Positions 24,780 through 35,547 of a stretch of DNA of 64,000 nucleotides are shown one piece after another; the first letter of the stretch is position 1; each line of letters starts with the position of its first letter. The stretch lies in contig JAXQJY010000033.1 in the NCBI GenBank assembly GCA_037042185.1, forward strand, positions 434,001 through 498,000, written 5' to 3'. The notes below the pieces were generated by a model. It saw nothing but the letters and a program-made list of their open reading frames with translations, did no database searches and was not told the origin of the DNA. The position numbers and the translations under genes were made by a program. The stretch is from Sordariomycetes sp. S80-01Y (Eukaryota > Ascomycota > Sordariomycetes).

Positions 24780-26454
24780 ATGATGGTTTCCGTTTTTTTC
24801 AAGAGACTTCTCTCCCTGAGGGTCACAGCGACTTTACTTTTCGGTTCTGGTCAGATCTTGGCGGCACCCGACATTAGTAACGGGACACTTCCCTCATTGA
24901 TCGAAGTAGCAGGCACGCCACCAGTAAGACTTAGTGTCACATTGAAAGAGCTCAATCTAACTCTTGCAGTGCGACGCCCTCATTAAAGCTGGGATGAGAG
25001 ACCGAGTTCTACTCCCTTTAGACCGCGTATACGAGCCTCAGATCGAAACGTGGTTCGACGAAGCTTCTCGTCTCCGTCCGTGGTGCCTTGTTCTGCCAGA
25101 AACTACTGAAGAACTATCTTCCGCTCTCACCGCCCTTCTTGAAGCGGGAAAAGGAGCCGGCGATTGGCATATAGCCCTCCGCAGTGGCGGCCACAGCGTG
25201 GGGGCCATCAACAACATCGTCAACGGTGTCACTATCGATTTGAGTCACCTCAATGCCACTTCATACGACCCTGATAACAATGTGGCAAGTGTAGAGCCAG
25301 GAGCTCGCTGGATGAACGTATACGCCTCCCTGGACAAACAAGGTGTCACAGCTGTCGGTGGTCGTGATGGTGGAGTTGGCGTCGGAGGATTCCTCCTTGG
25401 TGGGGGAACTTCATTCTTTTCTGGCACACAAGGCTTCGGCTGCGACAACGTTGTCAACTACGAGGTGGTGCTCGCTGATGGTAATGTGGTGAATGCTAAC
25501 GCATCTTCCCATCCCGACCTCTGGAAAGCCCTCAAGGGAGGGGGCGGCAACCTCGGCATCGTCACCCGCTTCGACCTTGAAGCCATCTCAGCCGATCCAA
25601 TTTTCCACGACATACGCTTTATCCCCGGAAATTACAGCGATATGGTGGTCGACACAGTGGTCGATTTCGCCTCTCACAGAGATACTGAGGGTGCCAATGC
25701 CTTGGTCAGCTTCTGGATGCACGATGCCTCTGTTTCTCCGGGAACCGTGGTGGGTACCATCTATGTCAATACAGATGGCAATGATGAGGCTGGCACGAGC
25801 TACGACAACGTTATGAAAGCCCCTGCTATTTTTCATGAGACCAAGACGATGACTATGGCCGAAGCCGCGGCGGCGGGGCAAGGTCTTGAACCTGGGTCAC
25901 GGTATATGTCTCCCGTGGGTCTCTCGTGTGAAATTCGCTGATAGCCGTACAGAGTCATCACGACAACAATCACTTTTCAGAATGACCCCATTGTAATGCG
26001 CAAGTTCATCTCTATGATAGATGATTATAACGAGTCTCTTTCAGCCACTATCGGTAACGATAGCTACACTACGATGATGTTCTTTCAACCTGTCCCCTCT
26101 TACTACAGCGGCATCAGCCAGCGCAAGGGAGGTAACGTGCTCGGTCTTGATCATACTACAAAAGACGCGATCATGTTCACAGGCGGTGTTATGGTCGCAT
26201 CTTCAGATAAAGACTTCGCACTGGCAAAAACAATGCTGCAAAGCCTCACTGCTGAGATGAAGAGGATTAGCGTGGATCATGATAGCGCTATGGATCTGGT
26301 CTATCTCAACTATGCCAACCCCAGCCAAGACTCTATGGGAAGCTACGGGGAAGATAACATGCGCTTCTTAAAAGAAGTGGCGGCGAAATACGATCCCGAG
26401 GGAGTCTTTCAGAATAGATTTCCTGGCGGCTTCAAGCTTAACCGAGCTGATTGA
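24780..26454 (+). CDS. Secreted BBE-type FAD-linked oxidase
   Basis: Three exons: 24780-24923, 24970-25901 and 25953-26454, giving 525 residues. Intron 2 uses a GTATAT donor, branch CTGAT and CAG, and its removal joins 'EPGSR' to 'VITTTITFQNDP'. An N-terminal signal peptide (hydrophobic run ending in a small-residue site near 'ILAAP') implies secretion. The PCMH-type FAD domain shows 'RSGGHS', where H123 is the expected 8-alpha-histidyl attachment site, plus 'GGFLLGGGTSFFS', 'GCDNVVNYEVVLADG' and 'LWKALKGGGGNLGIVTRF'. The C-terminus 'QNRFPGGFKL' is the berberine-bridge (BBE) domain end. Relatives oxidise alcohols, sugars or alkaloid-like compounds with oxygen and form H2O2. It is convergent with the MFS gene, 152 bases between stops. 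Confidence 0.9.
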
Positions 26455-26606
26455 GCCTTGGATCGCGTGGTACTTTTCGATCAGATATATTCTTAGATCT
26501 TTGATACAGTCAAAAACGCTCAATACATAACTGCGGGAGCAGACAGTCAGAAATACTATCTCTAACTTCAGACCTTCTGTGCTAAAACACACAGCTGCAT
26601 CTCTCG

Positions 26607-28473
26607 TCAAACATCAGGGTTCTCTTTGATGTCTCTCTTTTCCTCGAGCATTGTGACTTGACTATTGATGACTCCCTCCTTATCTTCCACCCACAAGAGA
26701 TCAATTTCTTCGAGTGTTAAATCTTTGGCTGTTGGGAAGTCAGTAACCAGCTCTTTGGTCAACAATTCTTCTGTCATTATACTCACTCTCGATCACAAAG
26801 AACCACGACAAGGTGGTGATGATGCCGCTTCCGAGACAGAACCATATGTAAATCAGGGCGCCAACGTCTGGACTGCTCGCAGCCTGTCCGCCGAAGTAGA
26901 CAGATATGAAAGCAAGAAACCAGAATACCAAGTTTGCGCCGGATTGGACTTGGCTCCTGTATTGCAGCGGAAGTATTTCGACGGCGTAGAGGAATGCGAG
27001 CCAGATCCAGCTTGCACCATTGACCACGTTGAAGATGATCAGTACTACGACTGACGCCCACTGGACACCTGTCGAAGGGTTCTTGATATTTGTAAGACCT
27101 GTGTATATGCACATGAGCGTTGTCAAAATCTAAAATCACACGTCAGCTTATGAGTTTACGAGGAGGAGTTTGTCTGACCGTTCCTCCCCAGCACAATATC
27201 GGCCGTCTGCCGATGCGAGGCAGTATCACAAAACTCAGAGCCATCCCGATGGGGATTCCAGTATTGATGGCAGCCAGAGCAAGTGTCACTGCATCGCCCT
27301 GCAGCCCGACGCCCTGTAGCAGGGCTTGCCCGTAAAATGTGACTAGTTGAGTACCAAAGAGTGGTCCTGCGATGTTGATTAGGATGGAAATCCTATGCGA
27401 GTCAGCGGTTTGTACTATCACAAAACTTTCGTTGACATGAGAAAATGAAGGTAGGACCAACCAAATACGTCGAACATTCTTAGTTGGGCTGCCATCGCCA
27501 GTGAAGAGGACTTTAAGGGTGAGTCGCTGAGTTTGCTCACGCTCAAGTTGAATCGATATCATAATGTCTTGCTTGGCCTGTAGAAATCTCTCGTCGGCTC
27601 CGTCGGCATCAATAAGGCGTTGAAGAGCACTGTCGCCTTCTGCCTCCCTTCCGCGAGCGAACAGCCATCTAGACGAGCGTCAGTTTCGTAATTGGGCAAC
27701 GTGTTCCAGGGCGATCATTTGCATACCGAGGCGAATCAGGGCATCCGTAAACGAGGATCAGTGACATGACCAGGAAAAACGCTTGCATCGCAAGTGCGAC
27801 TCTCCAAGCTCCCGGGGTAGGCGCCTTGAGCATGAAGTAGTCGAACCATGTTGCAGCAGATATACTTCCAATTCCCCATAGCACCATCACCATGGTATCG
27901 AAGGTTCTCCTTTTATGTGTAACATTGGCCTCTTGAAGATAAATAGGCGTGGTTGCCGCCAGTGCTACGAAGCGTTAGCCAGAATCTCACAAGTTCGTAG
28001 TGGCTTCACTTACGTCCGTTTGCGATACCAAGGACGACTCTGCCCACGAGAATCTCGATCGGGCTGTGTGTAGCTGTTTGGAGAACGACGCCGAGGATTG
28101 CAATCCAACAACAGAGAATAATCGTTCGCCGACGACCTAGTCGCCAACTAAGGGGCGCAATAACAGCAAGACCAACAACGTCACCCAGGAGGATACCAGA
28201 CGCGATGAATGTGATGTATCGGGAGTCAGTAGGGTTTCCGATATCGTTGAGGAAATGAGGATTAGCGAGGATGCCTCCGATCACACCTATATGTTCTGTG
28301 AGTACTAAGTCTGTACAGACAGGAGTGAATAATCTACCTGCATCCCATCCATATAACATAAAGGCAAAGCAATTCGCATAATTCAAGATTCGAACCAACT
28401 TGTGGCCTCGAACAGGCCATTGGTAGCCCAGCATCTTGAGTCTTGTCTTTAGCTGACTGATTCTCGGTAACAT
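26607..28473 (-). CDS. MFS sugar-type transporter, seven exons
   Basis: Minus-strand exons: 28473-28338, 28286-28014, 27964-27727, 27668-27462, 27392-27179, 27129-26787 and 26728-26607; 510 residues. The frame upstream of 28473 begins with TTG, so the ATG at 28473 is used. Family motifs: 'GWDAGVIGGILANPHF' (built across intron 1), 'RLGRRRTIIL', 'PDSPRWLFARGREAEG' (built across intron 3), 'PRIGRRPILCW' and 'VIETKDLTLEEID' (built across intron 6, matching PETKGLTLEE). Each splice keeps frame and restores a conserved motif, so the gene looks intact. Intron 4 (27461-27393) is unusual: 69 bases, no in-frame stop, GTTGGT donor. The protein should be a 12-helix sugar-porter. Substrate is unknown; the neighbours suggest transport related to the oxidase/P450 group. 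Confidence 0.88.
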
Positions 28474-29098
28474 AAACAAGTCTCACGACAATGGGATGAA
28501 AAGCCAATTTTGGGGGAGAATGGGAAGAGGAAAGCTTGTGCTTTTGAGCCTGGCTTTCTTGAAGTGCACGATCGGGGTCTCGGCACCATCAATAGGTGAA
28601 TGAACCAGGGTGCAGCCGCCGCCGCCAGAGTTCCGGCTCAGCCAGACAAGTCCCTGGTTTACAAGCACTAGCTTGAAGATAAACAAGTAGCATGTTATGT
28701 CTGCTGAGCTGATAATAACTCTTCTTTATCTGGGCTTAATCTCAAATGCTTGCATGGTCTGGACGTATCCGCCTATCGTGGGATAACAATCATGAGGGTA
28801 CCCGGAAACGAACGACGACTGGTATCCTTGCAGATGGAGTTTCGTGGGAAAGTAGCCGCCCCCGCAGCCGCTCCCCGTAGCCGCCATGTGGCTCTTAGCG
28901 TTATCGTTGTACTTGGCACTCTGCATCCTCTTACTTGGATCCCAAGAGGGGTTGGAGTGTGAATTGCGGAAACCGTTTGCCTGGCAGGAGGTATCATGAG
29001 ACTAAGAACTAAAATCTGCGTCAGGATTAATCTGTTGGTTCACATGGTCACATTAAGACGGTTCATTATGGCAGATTCAGAACTGTACGTAGTGTCTT
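28474..29098. other. Intergenic region with no gene seen
   Basis: About 625 bases between the MFS start and the 3' end of the decarboxylase-like gene. No domain-like frame or clear repeat was found; it should hold the MFS promoter. Confidence 0.5.
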
Positions 29099-29762
29099 TC
29101 AGGTTGACCATATACTCTCGCCTTCAGGTGCCCCGATGACCCCAGCATTCAGCGTGACGCCGTGGAGGCTGTAGTAGGCAATTACTTGGATCAGGTGAAG
29201 TGTCTGGTGTTTTCCCAACACTGCATTTGCCTTCTCCCACAGCTCCTGCTCGAGTGGCTTTCCGCCCTTAACCAGTCGCATCGCCAGGTCGAAAGCGACA
29301 TTCCCCTTCTCACTCAGACCCGCAGGCTTCTCACCTTGGGTGATCTTCTTCATTTGCTCCTCGCTCATGAGATTCTTGCTTCCAATGATTCTCGAGTGGG
29401 AGTACGTCAAGAACCCGCCTCCAAACGAGCCGGTGTAGTGTCCTTGAACGGCCATGATGGCTACTTCTGTAGGCTCGGGCTCCAATCCCGGGAGGCTCAG
29501 AACCTCTTTGTTCAGACGCATCGTATGTGTTGAATATTCCGGGGTGTGCATCATGATTGAGAGTGGTCCAAGAAGGGCACCATCCTTTCCGTGAAGCGTA
29601 AAACTGCAAAGTCATTCAGCAGGCGCATGGACGGCTGACAGCAACCAGCACTCACGTAGAGCCCATTCCGCCACGAATCTTCTCTTCCATCTCATCGTGA
29701 AACACTCTTTGCGCCGGAGTGAGCTGCTCGGGCGAAATTGCGGGATACCGTGATCCAGACAT
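29099..29762 (-). CDS. Carboxymuconolactone decarboxylase-like protein
   Basis: Two exons, 29762-29656 and 29603-29099, 203 residues; the 52-base intron has GTGAGT and a CAG acceptor. The sequence starts 'MSGSRYPAISPEQLTPAQ', the usual N-terminus of fungal CMD-family proteins, and continues with 'GPLSIMMHTPEYS', 'EVAIMAVQGHYTGSFGG' and 'IQVIAYYSLHGVTLNAG', the AhpD-like all-alpha core. The protein contains no cysteine, so it lacks the CxxC redox pair of AhpD and cannot be a peroxidase-type member. Fungal relatives are often found in catabolic or secondary-metabolite gene groups; their reactions are mostly unknown. It shares a 637-base divergent promoter with the P450. Confidence 0.85.
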
Positions 29763-30399
29763 GGCTGTTGACGGCACGACTTGGCGTTAGCAAGCAATTG
29801 GTATTCTTCGCGGCTCGTCGTCAGCTTCCTCTACGACGGCTTGAGATACCGCAGCTGAAGGGCTCTTTCTATGTGGAAGTTGGCGGAGCTATCCGACATT
29901 TACAGCCCAAACAGAGTTGCCGGAACTATGACCCTTTCCCGACACCCCCCTTGAATCGTTGGAGATAAGCCATCAGCAGCTATTTCCAGAAAAGCTGACC
30001 ACATGACACAAATCAGAATAAGAACAAGCCGCTAGTGAGGCTATTGACTAGGATCCTTCGCTTGGATAATCCCATTTGAGGCGGGGCTCTGAGCAAGGGG
30101 GTTATCTGCCCCTCCTTTTTCCCAGCCATGTAAGTGGCGGGTTACCACCCCTCCAGTCGGACATCCTTGACAGGTGCGTGCGGAAATGGCTACAAAGGAG
30201 TTCATGTATGATTGCTTCCCATACCCGCTGAACGACATCCGCTGTCCTTGGATTGGCTCTCGGCCTTTCAGATCGAGCACGCTCCGGTTGGGTTGCGTGG
30301 CGGCAACCTTCAAGAGCCCATGGTTCTCCCCTGATTCAGCGCAGAAGCTTAGGATGCTGTAGCCGTAAGGATCAAGGTCGCGAAGAGCAGATCCAAAAG
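29763..30399. promoter_or_regulatory. Shared divergent promoter of the CMD-like and P450 genes
   Basis: The two ATGs (29762 minus, 30400 plus) face away from each other over 637 bases. No gene was seen inside. A bidirectional arrangement suggests co-regulation; no well-known regulator site stood out. Confidence 0.5.
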
Positions 30400-32146
30400 A
30401 TGATTCTCAAAAGCTCGATTCCTTGGTTGCTCCTGGCCGTGGGCTTGTTGCTCGCGCGCTTTGTAAACAAAACGTCAAAAGCGAAGCAGCCATTTCCCCC
30501 AGGACCAAAAGGTATACCGCTCATCGGGAACATTCTCCAAATCAACAGTGAAAGACCATGGATCACATACAGCAGATGGTGCAGACAACATGGTACGCAT
30601 CCTCAAGCCACCTAGTTCTCTTTGTGCTGACTCTTCTTCCAGGCGACATCGTCATGTTTTGGGTGATGGGCAAGCCAACCCTCCTTCTCGGCAAGATGAC
30701 CCACGCCCATGCTCTCCTTCAGAAGCGCATGATGACATACGGCGACAGACCGCTGCTAGTGATGGCCCAGGAGTTTGTCACTCAGAACGGCTGGTACATT
30801 GGCACCGCCCGCTCAGAGCACAACACCCACAAGAAGCAACGCAAGATACTCGCTGAGCGGCTGAGGGCGAAGGCATTAAAAGACTGGGCGCATCCTGTCG
30901 TCCTTTCAGAATCAAGACTCTTTCTGCAAAGATTGCTCAAGACTCCGGATAGATTCATAGATACGATCAAGTGCTTCACGGTGAATGTGATGTTGAGGAC
31001 GACCTTTGGACTGGATAGTATGGAGAGTCTGGACAATCCACTAATGGGGAGAATCAACGAGGTCACGGACCACCAGTTTATATCGCAGATCCAAGGGCGA
31101 TTCTGGGTCGACTACCTACCCTCCCTGAAAAAATTGCCTTCTTGGTTGCCTGGGATGGGCTGGAAGAACACCGGTCTTCATTGGCGAGAGGAAGCAGACG
31201 GCTTATACAATGAGCTTTGGCAACGAACCAAAGAACAAAGCCATGCTCAAGGGCATCCAAGTCTCGTTCAGACCCTCCAAGACACCCAAATGGACAACAT
31301 CAGTCACGTCGAAGGAACAACAATATCGGCCGCTATGGTCGATGCCGGCACGGAAACTCTGACAGGCACAACAGTCACTTTCCTCATCATCTTCATGTAC
31401 TTTCCGCATATTCTACGCAAGGCCCAAGTCGTCATCGACGAGGCAGTCGGCAGAGATCGTCTACCAGACTTCGATGACGTGAACAGAATCCCGTACATCA
31501 CGGCCATGATTCGGGAAGCTTTCAGGTGGAGGACGGTGGCTCCAGTGGCGATTCCTCACGCTGTTGTTCAGGATGACTTTTATGAAGGCTACTTCATTCC
31601 GAAGGGTACTACGGTCTTTGCGCTGAGTCACCACATGCATCAGGATGAGGATCTGTATCCCAACCCAGAGGAGTTCAGGCCGGAGAGATTTTTAAATGAT
31701 AAAGGGCAGCTGAATGATCTGCCGCACGCAGGATTTGGCTTGTAAGTGCTCTCTATCGTAGGAGATAAAGGCTTTTCTGACTCTGTCCAGTGGAAGTCGA
31801 AAGTGTCTCGGCCAACATTTCGCCGAACAGACATTGTTTCTGTGTAAGCACGTCAACGTTCACCCTCGAGACCGAATGCTAATAGGCGAAGTGATATCAA
31901 GTATCGTGTGGGCGTTCGATTGCGAGGCACCTTTGGACCAAAGTGGAAAGAAGGTCTTGCCCAGTTTGGATCCTCTAGATTGGGGGGCTTTCCTAGCTTC
32001 GTGAGTTGTCTCATCCTCTGGCATTGTTGGTGAGTGCTGACAGAACCCGATCCAGACCACCACCCATGGACTTTGATATGACCATCAAACCTCGATTCGA
32101 CCATGTCAGCGCAATTGTGGACCAGGCAGTGGAAACGGAAGTTTGA
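30400..32146 (+). CDS. Cytochrome P450 (O-methylsterigmatocystin-oxidoreductase-like)
   Basis: Five exons: 30400-30592, 30643-31741, 31791-31843, 31886-32000 and 32056-32146 (acceptor at 32043 also keeps frame), 516 residues. An N-terminal membrane anchor is followed by the proline hinge 'FPPGPKGIPLIGN'. The I-helix oxygen-binding motif is 'DAGTETLTGT', the K-helix ExxR is 'EAFR', the PERF-like segment is 'FRPERFL', and the haem loop is 'FGFGSRKCLG' with C436, assembled across the intron at 31742-31790. All key residues are present. The overall sequence resembles the CYP64/OrdA-like fungal P450s, which hydroxylate many substrates; this resemblance does not define the substrate. It is an ER-membrane mono-oxygenase that needs a reductase partner encoded elsewhere. 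Exon 3 is only 53 bases. Confidence 0.92.
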
Positions 32147-32403
32147 TGCCGCATTGAGAGTAGACCATTGTGCTTCAACCACAGTTCATCATGATGAAAA
32201 ACGTGCTCTAAAATATTTTTTTATGCTTCCGGGCTGTCGTACACTGCCGCACATGCTAAGGCAGATGCCAAAAGGCTCCTACTTTGCTACGTGGAAACCA
32301 TGGCACACACACCTTTCCTATTCTTTAATGCTAATTAAACCACCACCGTGCCCAAGCTGAGTATCTATGAGAAGTGAAGGGTACGCGGGAAAAAGGTCGA
32401 TCA

Positions 32404-33890
32404 TCACAACTTGACGTAGTTTCCTGTAAATAGTCAATGAGTGCAACCCCCTCTCTGTTAGGGAGAATCACATACCTGGGAATTGCCCTTGCTTTCCATT
32501 CAGCTTTCCGGTCCACCACTCGTTCTCGTTCTGCGTCCTCTGTACAATCTCAATCACATCGCCGGCATGGAAGCTCAAATCACCATCTGCCTGAGCCGCG
32601 AAGTCGTACAAGGCCGTGCATGTCTCTGCTGCAGGTGCAGCGCTGAAGCGGCTAGGCTTCGGCTTCGGTGGAGGAGGCTTGGGCTTCGCGGCTGCGATTG
32701 CGGAGAGATTTGTTTGTTGACCAGGAGAGTAGGGAGGGGGCGGGTTTGCGTCACTGGCCTCTTCAGCTTTTGATCCGTACCCGGCCTCGTTCGCCTTCGA
32801 ATTTCCTCCCGGAGACGTTCCGCCAATCCTTGGACTTGTCTTTTCCGAGGTGCCAGTGCCTTGCGTCAGAAGACCTTGCTGCTTTCCGCCCTCCAGCGCG
32901 GGCTTCGCGCCGTAACGAATAGGTCGCCGTTGACCGGTAGTCTTGAAGCGACAGATCGAGAGGGCCTCCGCTTGCTCCTGGATATCACCGCGCTTCTCGT
33001 GGAAAGCGTCTTCTATGTCGAGGGTTAGGTTGAAGTAACCAATATCGCAACGTTGCATGCGCTCGTGCAGCGTATAGAAGATGTTCAGCTGCATGTAGTA
33101 GAAGGACTGGAACAGCGGCTGAATAAACTCCTGCTCCAGTTTAAAGAGCTTCGGCAGCTCGTCCTTCAGCAGGTCATTGAAGTATTCAAAGTCCTGTGTC
33201 GCCTGTTCCACGTCTCCCTCGGCCTTCCACATAGCCTTCTCGTCTTTAGCCGACCGCTCCTTCTTGTCTTGCAGCTTCTTCAGATTGGTGCGGTGCCTGT
33301 CATAGTCGAGCCTCTTGTGCTCGCGCTTGACGACTGTCTTGCGAATGACCTTGATGACGTCGAGCAACTCGTTGGCTGGTCGGATAACTCTAGTATCGAT
33401 CATCTCCAATTCGGGCGCCAGCGTCTCTTGCAGCTCCTTCACCACCGCTTCATACTCCTCGCAAGCTTGGATTCCCTCAGGATTGCCTTCGAATTTGATT
33501 GAATCGGGGTCGGACATGCGGCCGGAAATGGGCTTATAGATCTCGGTCATGGCTTTCGAAAATTCGATCTGGTGGTCGAGCATGCCATTGATGGCCCCGA
33601 AGTACTTCTTGGACTCATCGTGGAGCTTTTTCGTCTCGGTCTCGAGCTCCTGGAAACGGCGCTCGGCGTCGATGTAAACAGCATCCTTAGTGTGCTCGCC
33701 AATGTTGAACTTGGACTTGAATTGTTGCGGTGCCTGGGCAATCCTTTGTTAGCAAGCCTCCTCCCTTTTGCATTGTCGCGCGTGCCGTCGCCATTCAGTT
33801 CGGTGCTAGCGGGGTGAGGGGCAGCAGCATGACGCCCATCACGGGGGAACTTACCCGCGTAATGCTCTTGGAAAAGCCCTTGAAACTCAT
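32404..33890 (-). CDS. RVS167: BAR and SH3 domain protein, Rvs167 type
   Basis: Three exons: 33890-33855, 33733-32476 and 32423-32404, 437 residues. The first exon encodes 'MSFKGFSKSITR' and the second begins 'APQQFKSKFNIGEHTKD', the well-known start of fungal amphiphysin-like proteins. The BAR domain spans about residues 13-250, followed by a proline-rich linker ('PKPPPPKPKPSRF') and a C-terminal SH3 domain with 'ALYDFAAQADGDLSF', the paired tryptophans 'NEWWTGKLNG' and 'FPGNYVKL'. The last eight residues depend on a 20-base final exon: without that splice the SH3 domain loses its NYV strand. The protein binds curved membrane and links actin patches to vesicle scission in endocytosis. Intron 1 is 121 bases, long for this window. 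Confidence 0.95.
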
Positions 33891-35547
33891 GATGAATGTG
33901 GATGACGCGCGCAGCAATAGAAAGGAGTGTTAGGAGAGGTGCAGGTATGACGCTCAGCGCGGTCGCGAGAGAAGCCGAGAGGCACCGGCGTCACTGTGGG
34001 TGAGACGAGTTCTTCAAGAGCTGGAGGCGGCTGGGCTGTCGGGCTGCGGTGACGACGTACGCGGTGGCTGTGCCGTTGGATCTCCGTCCGGCGCTGTGGC
34101 GCGCTGTTGCCAAGCGTTTGTGCGTCACGCTGAGCTTTGCTGCACGGCACTAACGCGAGCATCCAGCATCGTCATCGCTAGGCGGAATCGCCTGGTGCCT
34201 CAGATGGCGCAGCAAGCGGGCTTGGCAAATTGCCGAACGCAGCCTAGCGTCTCTTACGAGGTTCCCTCCCGACCATTGCTTAGCTACCCTGTGCAAAGGC
34301 CACCGATTTGACGGCAATCCTCTGTCATGAACTTCTGCTCGAAACGGGAAGATGCAATATTCTAAGCTTAAGCTGATCCTGAAACTTTCCTCACGCCCTG
34401 CTTTAGTAAGAGCTTCTCAAAATCTTGCCAACAGCTCAACGACAGCTCACTCACTGTGGTGGTGATGGGAAGCTGCGTGTCGTCGTACCGGACACTCAGT
34501 CAGAACAACGAACACACCCCGCCATTCATAAGCCGCTGCTCTGTCAACAGTCTGCCTCCGTTAGTCTGATAAGTGACCTCTGATATTAAGGCTTCAACAA
34601 ACCAAACCCCCCGTTACGCGTGCTCACTGGTACTCAGCCAAGGGCGAGGTGCATAACGCCCTCAGATCATCAACATGTTTCTCTTTCTCCGTTTCGCCCT
34701 CAAAAGCTACGATGAGCTCGGTCTCTTTACCATAAGCTGCCTGTTTTATGTGCAATGAAAAGGTTAGTTGGGTGGAGTGGCTGACGCTGGAGAAACTTCC
34801 TGCCAGGGTCCTTTTCGTTTCAACCGTTTGCTTCGCGACTTTTCATACGTCGCCTCTGTTTTCCTCTACTCCCAAATGGAACACTAGCTCTCATGTCGAA
34901 CGTCGGGTCTTCGAAGGAGCACTTGTTCTCCAACTACTATCTAATCAGGCCCACCGACACTTTACAACACGCTCAATGCTCCAGTACGGTCCATGCAAGG
35001 CCAACGAGTATTACACTCGGGCCCTAGTCTCCTGTCGTGAACTACATTCAAGTACTTTTAAGAAGCGGCTTCGCACGATAGGCAAATGGATGAATTCTAC
35101 ATCGACGCGACTTTCTGCATGGCATCACTGTTTTCCTGTGCTCAACAGCGGGGGCGCGGCGAGACTCTCATGAGATACAGTGGTGCTAATTTTTCAGAAC
35201 CCTTGAAACCGGTCCCAAAATGCAGGCAAATTCGCCGGGACAAAAGATCTCAAGGAGAGATTCCATGGATATTCCATGGAATGCGTTGTCGACGGAGGTT
35301 CCCTCCGGTCCCCGACTTGTAGAACTCGGGGTATTCGTCCAATCACAGCGCGCCGCTTCCCACCTTATCGCCGAGTGGCCGAGCCGAAAAATGAATGACA
35401 AATGACTGCCAGTCGACTCCAGAGAAAAAAAGCTCTCCGCTCTAGCTCACATTGCCTTTGACCCATTCATCATCACCTTTCCATCCATCCCGACCATCAC
35501 ATCCATTCGACGCTGAAGCACACGCATCGTCTGGTTGGCAAGAAATT
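33891..35547. other. Divergent intergenic region between RVS167 and NFS1
   Basis: About 1.66 kb with no supported gene. An open frame at 34748-35173 has no domain-like content. The NFS1-proximal part carries a doubled 8-base palindrome (listed separately). Confidence 0.5.
35262..35280. repeat. Twin 8-base palindromes TCCATGGA-TAT-TCCATGGA
   Basis: Two copies of the self-complementary octamer TCCATGGA are separated by three bases, 268 bases upstream of the NFS1 ATG. The arrangement could bind a dimer or tetramer of a regulator; function is unknown. Confidence 0.5.

Noticed and set aside
26607-28473. The transporter as a broken or decayed gene
   Set aside because: Its frame looks split into four pieces at first sight, but six in-frame introns restore all family motifs, so it appears intact.
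24780-32146. A complete secondary-metabolite cluster
   Set aside because: No polyketide synthase, NRPS, terpene synthase or DMAT gene lies in the window, so only an orphan tailoring group is claimed.
34748-35173. 141-codon plus-strand frame
   Set aside because: No recognisable features and a poor start context; lies in the RVS167/NFS1 promoter region.
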